A stretch of 64,000 bases of DNA from contig NZ_OY781365.1 of assembly GCF_963676815.1 (NCBI RefSeq), positions 4,436,501-4,500,500 on the forward strand, given 5' to 3'. Source of the DNA: an uncultured Draconibacterium sp. (GTDB lineage: Bacteria; Bacteroidota; Bacteroidia; Bacteroidales; Prolixibacteraceae). This document shows positions 24,904 through 32,700 of the stretch, in pieces. Position 1 is the stretch's first letter, and each line of letters starts with the position of its first letter. Below the pieces are notes generated by a model, which saw only the letters and a program-made list of their open reading frames with translations, had not been told where the DNA came from and did not search any database. The translations under genes and the position numbers were made by a program.

Positions 24904-25950
24904 TTAAACCACTGAAATTAGTTGTTCCTGTTTTTCCGTTAATTGCCCGAACGGCAATGTGTGAATATTGAATTTCGCCAAACAAGCTTGCACTTCCGAA
25001 AGTGCTTCGGGCTCAACAGCCAGCAACAAACCACCGCTGGTTTGCGGATCGCACAGAATGTTTTTGTAGCTGTCCTCTTTCATCGAAACATGATGCCCGT
25101 AGCTGTCCCAGTTACGCAGCGTGCCGCCCGGAACACAGTTCTGCTCCAGGTAAGGTTGAAGCATTGGCAGCGTTGGTATTTTATCGTGTTCAATTTGTGC
25201 CGATAAATTACTGCCTTCGCACATCTCAGTAAGATGCCCCAGCAATCCAAAACCGGTAACGTCGGTCATGGCTTTTACGCCTTCTATTTTTGCCAGCTCA
25301 AAACCCGGAGTATTTAACTGGCACATTAATTCAGGTGCCGTTTGTTCGTGTTCTTTTGCCAAAACACCTTTTTTCTGTGCGGTGGTTAAAATGCCAACTC
25401 CCAAAGGTTTGGTTAAAAGCAATTGACAACCTTTTGTTGCGGTGTCGTTTTGTTTTATGTTTTTCAGATCAACTTGTCCGGTAACCGCCAAACCGAAAAT
25501 AGGCTCGGGACTGTCGATGCTGTGACCGCCGGCCAGGCTAATTCCAACTTCTTTACAAACCTGACGACCTCCTTCAACCACTTCGCGGGCAATTTCGGGT
25601 GCCAGTTTATTTATTGGCCAACCCAAAATAGCAATGGCCAGAATCGGTTTTCCGCCCATGGCAAATACATCGCTGATGGCATTGGTTGCAGCAATACGTC
25701 CAAACGTAAACGGATCGTCGACAATGGGCATAAAAAAGTCGGTGGTGCTGATAATTGCCGTGCCGTTTCCCAAATCCAAAACGGCAGCATCGTCACGGCT
25801 GTCGTTACCTACCAACAGGTTTGGTTGGATTCCCATGTCAAGTTTTGTTTCAAGAATAGTGCTTAAAACTTTGGGCGATATTTTGCAGCCGCATCCGGCT
25901 CCGTGACTATACTGTGTGAGCTTTATATTTTTTATTTCTGATGGATTCAT
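24904..25950 (-). CDS. selD: Selenide, water dikinase (selenophosphate synthetase)
   Basis: SelD makes selenophosphate from selenide and ATP. The start MNPSEIKNIKLTQYSHGAG aligns with the E. coli start, placing the active-site C20 (GAGCGCK, E. coli C17) and K23; the active-site residue is Cys, not selenocysteine. DDAAV, STTDFFMPIV, GHSID and CDPQTSGG are all present and length is 348. Its ATG lies 44 bases inside the end of mnmH, and an earlier ATG at 25980 is less likely. Product use: MnmH just upstream. Confidence 0.95.
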   Translation of the reverse strand: MNPSEIKNIKLTQYSHGAGCGCKISPKVLSTILETKLDMGIQPNLLVGNDSRDDAAVLDLGNGTAIISTTDFFMPIVDDPFTFGRIAATNAISDVFAMGGKPILAIAILGWPINKLAPEIAREVVEGGRQVCKEVGISLAGGHSIDSPEPIFGLAVTGQVDLKNIKQNDTATKGCQLLLTKPLGVGILTTAQKKGVLAKEHEQTAPELMCQLNTPGFELAKIEGVKAMTDVTGFGLLGHLTEMCEGSNLSAQIEHDKIPTLPMLQPYLEQNCVPGGTLRNWDSYGHHVSMKEDSYKNILCDPQTSGGLLLAVEPEALSEVQACLAKFNIHTLPFGQLTEKQEQLISVV

Positions 25951-26965
25951 AAAATTCAATAATTGCTTTACTAATAACATTCGGAGAAATGGAGTCCCAC
26001 ATCAGGGTAAAAATCTCCTGGTGATCCCTGTTGCGCAACCCTCTCAGGTAATATTTGTCGTAATACAAAAGGCAGATTGTTGCCACTTCGTATAATTCGT
26101 TTCTTTCAAGGTGTTCCAGCGCATTTTTGGTATTTAATCCTCCCAGTCGTTTTTTTATTCTAAGAATGGAATCTTTGAGCATACCTTTATCAGCATCCGA
26201 ATAATCACGAACTAAAAACTGTGCTCTTTCTTCCAGCGCAATATCAAGGAAAATCACCGGATGAGTCCGCATGTTTTCAAAAAAGTTCATGGGGATATTT
26301 ACCAAACCAATACGATGACTTTCGTCTTCAATCCAAATGTTTTTGCTGTAATCCAGGTCTTTCCACTCCCAAAACAGGTTATTTTCAAACTGCTCTATAG
26401 TTGGCTGACTTCCATCTCCCAAACGTCCGAAAGCCGATCCTTTGTGGTTGGCCAGTCCTTCCAAATCGATAATTTGTTCGCCCTGTTCTTTCAGCGCATA
26501 TAAAATATGTGTTTTCCCGCTGCCGGTATAACCTCCCAGAATACAAATATTGGCTTCGGTTTTATACGATTCCAAAGCATGATTTCTGAAGGCTTTGTAA
26601 CCACCGGTAATCACGTAAACTTTCGAAAAACCGTTGTCAGAAAGGTGCTGGGCAAACGATCTCGAGCGCATTCCGCCACGCCAGCAATGCACCGCAATTA
26701 CACCGTCGGGAGCCAGCTTTCGCGATTCTGTAATAAACCATTCCAACTTCGGTGTTACGTATTTGTAGCCCAGCTCAATGGCCTTCTCTTTTGACTGCTG
26801 AACATACACGGTTCCCACAGCTGCCCGCTCGTCGTTCGAGAACAAATGAATACTATATGCACCCGGTATGTGTCCTTTTTTGTATTCGCCCGGCGAGCGA
26901 ACATCAACAAGCGAAACCGATTCGGCCAGTTCTAAATATTCAGAAACACTGATCTCCTGTAACAT
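25907..26965 (-). CDS. mnmH: tRNA 2-selenouridine synthase
   Basis: MnmH (SelU, YbbB) replaces sulfur by selenium at the wobble uridine of some tRNAs through a geranylated intermediate. The N-terminal rhodanese domain (1-125) has the active C94 in VHCWRGGMRSRS; a P-loop NTPase-like domain follows with GGYTGSGKT (144-152). Length 352 fits. It is first in the operon mnmH-selD-VF530. A TAACTTTG box ends only a few bases before the ATG, suggesting a very short leader. Confidence 0.94.
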   Translation of the reverse strand: MLQEISVSEYLELAESVSLVDVRSPGEYKKGHIPGAYSIHLFSNDERAAVGTVYVQQSKEKAIELGYKYVTPKLEWFITESRKLAPDGVIAVHCWRGGMRSRSFAQHLSDNGFSKVYVITGGYKAFRNHALESYKTEANICILGGYTGSGKTHILYALKEQGEQIIDLEGLANHKGSAFGRLGDGSQPTIEQFENNLFWEWKDLDYSKNIWIEDESHRIGLVNIPMNFFENMRTHPVIFLDIALEERAQFLVRDYSDADKGMLKDSILRIKKRLGGLNTKNALEHLERNELYEVATICLLYYDKYYLRGLRNRDHQEIFTLMWDSISPNVISKAIIEFYESIRNKKYKAHTV

Positions 26966-26970
26966 GAGGA

Positions 26971-26978
26971 CAAAGTTA
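26971..26978 (-). promoter_or_regulatory. Candidate -7 box (TAACTTTG) of the mnmH-selD operon
   Basis: An exact TAnnTTTG match ending six bases before the mnmH ATG. If used, transcription would start at or within a base or two of the start codon, giving a nearly leaderless mRNA. Confidence 0.45.
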
Positions 26979-27108
26979 TTTATTCGGGCAACATTTCGGG
27001 AATAGAATGCGCATAATGTTAAAAAGTAGTTAGTAAGTATTGATTTCGCAGGTATAACCCAAAAGTTAAATTAACGTAATGATGGTATAATTACAAAGCT
27101 AAACCATT

Positions 27109-28332
27109 ATGAATGAAACGTTAAAAGAGAAGATCAAACAATTTGTTTTACAAGATGTAAATGAAACGAAAGTGAGTGCGGTTACAGATCCCTTTTGGCA
27201 GGGATTAAAAAACACGGGTACCGAACTTTGGCTCGACACAGGCGATATGGAAGAAGCCGAAAAAAACTGGTCGGCCGAAATGACGGCTTTAACCACCAAC
27301 AATACGCTGGTAAACAAAGAAATTCAGAAGGGAATTTATGATGATTTTGTTGAGCAGGCCGTTGAAATTGTGAAAGACTTGCCAATAGAGGAGCAAATTG
27401 TAGAGATCGCTTTTATCTTGAATGCGCGACACGGTATTCGATTGGCCAAAAAGTTTGGTGGCTTTGTAAGTGTGGAGTTGCACACCAATACAGCATATGA
27501 TTTTGATGCCATTATAGATTATGGATTGCGCTATTTTTCCATTTGCCCCGATCAGTTTATAGTGAAGGTTCCGTACACGGCAACCGGTTTGTTGGGAGCT
27601 CGCAGACTACGCAAGCTAGGCGTGAAGATTAATTTTACGCTTGAGTTTTCTGCCCGTCAAAATGCAATGGTTGCAGCAATTACAAAGCCCAATTACTGCA
27701 ATGTGTTTCTGGGCCGGATTGGCGCCTATATAAAGGATAATGAGTTGGGAAGCGGAAGTGGGGCAGGCGAACGAACAGTAATTTCAACACAACATATTGT
27801 TACCGAGCTTACCAAAAATAATGAAACACCAACAAAATTAATCGCAGCCAGTTTGCGTAACTATTCGCAGCTGGATTCGCTTGCCGGAACTGATGTTTAT
27901 ACCATGCCAACAAAAGTGGCTGCCGACGGGAAAATAAATATGGACGGTAATTTTCAATCGAAACTGAACGAGGTTTATCCGGTAGATTTAACCGACGATG
28001 CTGCCAGCTATTTCCCTGAAAAATTATGGGAGGTGAGCGAAAAGGAACTGGAGTTGGCAAAAAGTCTGGATGCCAATCTTCCTAAAAACGAAAATGAATT
28101 CATCGACCGGGTGCATGAAGCGGGTTGTGGTGATTTGTTTCCGTACCTCAGCGAAAAAGATTATAAACTGATTGCTGAAGATGGAAAAATTCCAAATCAT
28201 CAGCGTTGGGCACAACGAATTGCAAATGGAGAGCTGGCAATTGATACCTTGCTCAATCTGGCCGGACTGGCAAGTTTTACTGCCGATCAGGCTGCTCTTG
28301 ACGATCGTATCCGAAGAATAATTGGTGGCTAA
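27109..28332 (+). CDS. Transaldolase family protein
   Basis: The enzyme moves a three-carbon unit in the pentose phosphate pathway. The Schiff-base lysine is K153 in FIVKVPYTATG; LWLDTGD near residue 41, TTNNTLVNKEI near 62, and the phosphate-site NFTLEFSARQ and GRIGAYI segments also fit. At 407 residues it is about 90 longer than E. coli TalB, with a C-terminal extension (330-407) that contains AGCGDLFPYLSE. The exact substrate range of this longer type is uncertain. It stands alone. Confidence 0.87.
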   Translation: MNETLKEKIKQFVLQDVNETKVSAVTDPFWQGLKNTGTELWLDTGDMEEAEKNWSAEMTALTTNNTLVNKEIQKGIYDDFVEQAVEIVKDLPIEEQIVEIAFILNARHGIRLAKKFGGFVSVELHTNTAYDFDAIIDYGLRYFSICPDQFIVKVPYTATGLLGARRLRKLGVKINFTLEFSARQNAMVAAITKPNYCNVFLGRIGAYIKDNELGSGSGAGERTVISTQHIVTELTKNNETPTKLIAASLRNYSQLDSLAGTDVYTMPTKVAADGKINMDGNFQSKLNEVYPVDLTDDAASYFPEKLWEVSEKELELAKSLDANLPKNENEFIDRVHEAGCGDLFPYLSEKDYKLIAEDGKIPNHQRWAQRIANGELAIDTLLNLAGLASFTADQAALDDRIRRIIGG

Positions 28333-28355
28333 TTAGTGTTTGCCAGAAAACTCAG

Positions 28356-28484
28356 CTATTTCTTTGTCTTTGATAAGAACGCGTCAAAGGCAAGGCTTTC
28401 GAAGGTTTGGAAATCAGGGAGTTTACTTTCGTAATCGACCGTTTTCAAACCGAGAGTAACGCAGCATTTGGCGTTTTCTTGCAA
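28356..28484 (-). pseudogene. Possible gene remnant or tiny ORF (42 codons)
   Basis: Downstream of the M20 hydrolase stop, one minus-strand frame reads like protein: VTLGLKTVDYESKLPDFQ and on to FDAFLSKTKK, then a TAG. It has only a TTG as possible start and a stop right before it, so it looks like the C-terminal relic of a lost gene. I do not recognise the source. Confidence 0.25.
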
Positions 28485-28491
28485 AGAATAA

Positions 28492-29538
28492 TTACAGCTT
28501 TAGTTCTTCCAGCAATTCAATGTAGCGTTCAATCCCCGCAATAATTTCGCTTTTGTGGATGTATTCATCAGCAGTATGCGAACGCGCCGAATCGCCAGGT
28601 CCCATTTTTACAGATAAGAATGGAATTATGGCCTGGTCGGAAGTAGTTGGTGAACCGTAAATATTAATGCCTTTTTCTTTTACCAGCTTTGCAAACGGAT
28701 GATGTGTAGAAATACCGGATGAGTTTAAACGAACCGAACGTGGTTTAACTTCCGATTCAATGTGTTGACCGATAATTTCAGCGGCTTCTTTGTTGGTGTA
28801 ATGTTCGTTGGTACGCACATCAACTACAAAATGGCAATTGTCGGGAACAACGTTGTGCTGTGTGCCGGCCTCTATCTGAGTAACCGAAAGTTTGACTTTT
28901 CCGAGAACGTCAGAAACTTTTTCGAACTCAAAATTGCGCAGTTTTTCAATATCATCAATGGCTTTGTACAATGCATTTTCGCCTTCCTCGCGGGCGGCGT
29001 GTCCCGATTTTCCGTGGGCATAACAATCCAAAACCAACAGACCTTTCTCTGCAATGGCCAGTTCCATCTTTGTGGGCTCGCCAATTATGGCAAAATCGAT
29101 AGGTGATATCTCAGGTATTACGATTTCCATTCCTCGTCGTCCCGAAATTTCTTCTTCGGCAGTTGCAGCATAAACCAGGTTATAGGGCAAATCTTCGCGG
29201 TTGTAAAAATGGACGAAAGTTGCCAGAAGCGAAACCAGTGGACCTCCGGCATCGTTGCTTCCTAAACCATATAAAATATCTCCTTCTTCGATGGGCGAAA
29301 ACGGGTCTTTGGTATAGCCCTTAGCCGGACGAACTGTATCGATATGCGAGTCGAGCAAAATGGTTGGCTTTTCTTCCGAATAATATTTATTGTAGGCCCA
29401 GGTATTGTTGTCTTTCGTTTTATACGAGATACCTTCTTTTTCAAGAAAAGCTCGCATAACAGCAGCAGCATTTTCTTCTTCTTTACTAAACGACTGTGTA
29501 GCGATCAGCGTTTTTAACAGTTCGATGTATTTCTCCAT
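28492..29538 (-). CDS. argE: M20 family metallohydrolase, ArgE-type (acyl-ornithine deacylase-like)
   Basis: The 348-residue enzyme has the two-zinc site of M20 peptidases: H65 and D67 (LDSHIDTV), D96 (GSNDAGG), the catalytic glutamates 128-130 (TAEEEISG) and a C-terminal His (ARSHTADEYI). Bacteroidota homologues are the deacylase of arginine synthesis, acting on N-acetyl- or N-succinyl-ornithine; which acyl group is used cannot be read from the sequence. Other arg genes are not beside it. The promoter region upstream is A/T-rich and shared with the divergent giant gene. Confidence 0.85.
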   Translation of the reverse strand: MEKYIELLKTLIATQSFSKEEENAAAVMRAFLEKEGISYKTKDNNTWAYNKYYSEEKPTILLDSHIDTVRPAKGYTKDPFSPIEEGDILYGLGSNDAGGPLVSLLATFVHFYNREDLPYNLVYAATAEEEISGRRGMEIVIPEISPIDFAIIGEPTKMELAIAEKGLLVLDCYAHGKSGHAAREEGENALYKAIDDIEKLRNFEFEKVSDVLGKVKLSVTQIEAGTQHNVVPDNCHFVVDVRTNEHYTNKEAAEIIGQHIESEVKPRSVRLNSSGISTHHPFAKLVKEKGINIYGSPTTSDQAIIPFLSVKMGPGDSARSHTADEYIHKSEIIAGIERYIELLEELKL

Positions 29539-29774
29539 AGTTTACTTGTTGCAACGCTGCAAAAGTGGTAAAAAAAATAATATACGGGAGAAAAGTGATC
29601 TAATTTTGTACTGCTTTTTTCAAACAAAAAGTTGGTGTCTGGCCTGCAATTCATGAGAAAAACAAATAGTTGTTTACTCAATAAATAGGAAAAAAAGAGA
29701 ATAAAACCTTTTAAAAGTATATAATTTGCCTTAAATTGGCTGTAACCGTGTGATATTAACCTGAATTATATAAT

Positions 29775-32700
29775 ATGAAAATTAATCGTTCTATGAATTC
29801 CAAATTGTTGTATTCTCAGCAATTATTCAAACAAAAATTAAAAAATGAATCGTATTCTAATCCAACTGGAAAAGGTTTGAAACTATTTTTCCTGGTTGTC
29901 TTTTCCATGGTTTTGTTTCAAAATCAATTGTATGCACAAGTTCCAAATCCAAACGAAGCAGAATGGATAGGTGATGGATATGCATTAAAGAAAATTGTGA
30001 GTAACACAGCCATTGCCAGTGGTGTAAATTTTAGTTATACCATTATGTTTTCGGCACCGGCCGGAGCAACAACTGTAACTATTGCCGATCAAATTCCGAC
30101 TAGTGTTCAAGTGGTTAACGTACCAACACCTGCTGATGTTAATGGTGTAACACCCACAGTTTCGGTTACCGGAACACCTGGTGTGAACGAGGAAGTTACC
30201 TATTCGCTTACCGGGTTGCCCGGAGGTTCGGCTTCTTCCGGATCATTTACTATTGTTGTTAAATTTCCGGAAGGTGTTACCTGCGACGGCACAACAGTTA
30301 GAAACCGTGCCGGCATTTTAGTGGGCGATGAATGGAACTACACGCCGTATGTTAGTACAACAGCATCAGCAGTAGACCCGTGGAAAGTTGCCAAAACAAT
30401 TGTCGGCGGAGCTGTAGTAAATCCGTCAGGAGGAAGTTGTGGTTATATGATTGCACCTGACGGAACAGTAACATACCGTTTATATGTAATGAAAAACAGT
30501 CCGTATTACGGAAATGTGAGCGGCCAAATGAATATGACCGGTGCTACAGTTACTGACGTCTTGCCGCCGGGCGCAGTAGTTACATCAAGTACATGTAGTG
30601 GTATTCCGGTAGGTTCATCCGGAACTTTAACGTGGAATGTTAACTCAGGAAACCTTGATGCTACAACGCCTTATGCCTACTACTATTGCGAAATTGAAGT
30701 TCAGTATCCGGTGGGTAGTTTTCCGGCCGGGTCGATTATGAACAACGAGCTTACACTGGAAGGCGAAATTTGTAATCAACCGGTTTCGCACACTAGTAAT
30801 CAAACTTGTGTTGAGGTGGTAGATTATACTCCAAATCCGAATGCAAATTTCCGAAAATATATTTCGTTGGCCAATCGTGTTCCGGGATGTACCGGAATGT
30901 ACCAGATCATTTTTTGTAACAACGGAAATGTTCCGCTTTCAGCATTTAATATTGATGATGTAGTTCCGGCAGGAGTCAGTGTTGATAAAATCAATATTTA
31001 CAATGCTAATGCCACTACAACGGTTGATTTAAATATTAATAGTTCTTCTTATGCTACGGGTATTAACAGTACCTATTCAACCGGAACGTTGGGGACGACC
31101 GTTAATGATATTCAGTTGCAAATGACTGGTAGTTTGCCGGTTGGCGATTGCATTTATATGTATGTATATTTCACGGTAAATCCAAATCCAACCGGAACAG
31201 TTGTTACCAATTGTGCATCGTTTGATGGCTTGGCAAATTCGCTGAGTTTACCGGATGCATGTGTGAGTTTTACGGTTGAAGAGGGAGAGCCGCGTCCTTG
31301 TATTGTTAAGGATATTTGCTCGCCTCAAACTGATTATGAACCCGGTGATATTGTTCGTTTTCGCTTGAGAGTTCAGAATATTGGTAGTGCCGATTTAATG
31401 GGAGCAACCATTCAGGATATATTGAATAGTAATTTTACTTACGTAGGTAACGAAACGTATTATGTGGCCAGTGCTTACAGCCCGCCGTGTTCTTCGGGGG
31501 GCGGAATTCCTTCCGGAGCATCGGCATGGACAGGAGTAAATCCTACACATTCAGGAAACAACCTGAGTTGGGTTATTCCCGATGTTCCGGCCGATTGCCA
31601 GTTGTTTTACTCCTCGTATTGCGGAACCTACGGAACGTATTCTCTGCCTTATTATTTTATCGAGTTTGATGTGCAGGTAGATGATTATGCGCTACCAGGT
31701 ATTACCGTAAATAATTTCGATATCAGCGGAGGAAATTTAACATCAACAGTAAGCTCCAACGATGTGAATGTGTTGGTAGTTGCCTCGTTAGGGCAGGAGG
31801 TTGAAAAAGAAGTTTCGACTGATGGCGGTACTACTTTTGCATCATCCGGAACAGTAAGTCCGGGTGGAACAGCTCGATATCGTTTGAATTATACCAACAC
31901 TTCCAATGTGCAGGTGTCATCTGTTAATCTTGTCGATCTTTTGCCGCTTGATGCAGCTAGTCCCGATGACTGGTTGATTCTTGACAGAAATACGCCACGG
32001 GGAAGTACTTTTGGTGTTGATTACGCGAATAATCACGCTTCGGAACTAGTTCCGGGAGGTGCGTTTGCGGGACCAACTCCAACCTATTCAAACGATTTAA
32101 ATGTTTGTTTGCCTATGTTCGGGTATTCGCCTGCAGGCTGTAATGGGCCAACGTTCGGAAGTACTCCTGAGCGCAACATTTTTATCGATTACACCAGTTT
32201 ATTGCTGGCACCAACAGTTGTTTTACAGGAAGAGTTTGATGTAACGATACCTTTGGGGGCAACGCCGCAGCAAACAGCCTGTAACGATTTTGCAGCCATA
32301 TCGAGCACCGAATTTTTACTTGATGGTACGCCACAATTTGTAACATTAACACCAATTGCGGCACCTCCGGTTTGTATTACTATCGATACCGCAGCACAAT
32401 CATCATGTTGCGATAGTGTTCGAATTGAGCCGGTTTCAACTCCTGCAACAGGCGAAGATTGTTGTGTACGAATAACTGCAGCATGCCCCGTAAAATCAGT
32501 AGAGCTAAGTGTAGAAAACGGAACAATAAGTTCGGCAACTTCAACGTGTAGTACTTTACCAACCGGTTATGCCGGGCAGAGTAATTTTACTTTCCTGGGA
32601 AATGGTTGTGAAATTGATATGACACATTGTTTTACACCCGATCAGGCCGGAGCGATTACCGTAAATTATGTAATTACTTTTGATAACGGCGAAACCTGCA

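Noticed and set aside
25423..25866. 147-codon plus-strand frame opposite selD
   Set aside because: The selD frame is complete and conserved; this is its shadow.
24904..25950. SelD with selenocysteine at the active site
   Set aside because: The active-site codon encodes Cys (GAGCGCK); there is no in-frame TGA and no selA/selB nearby.
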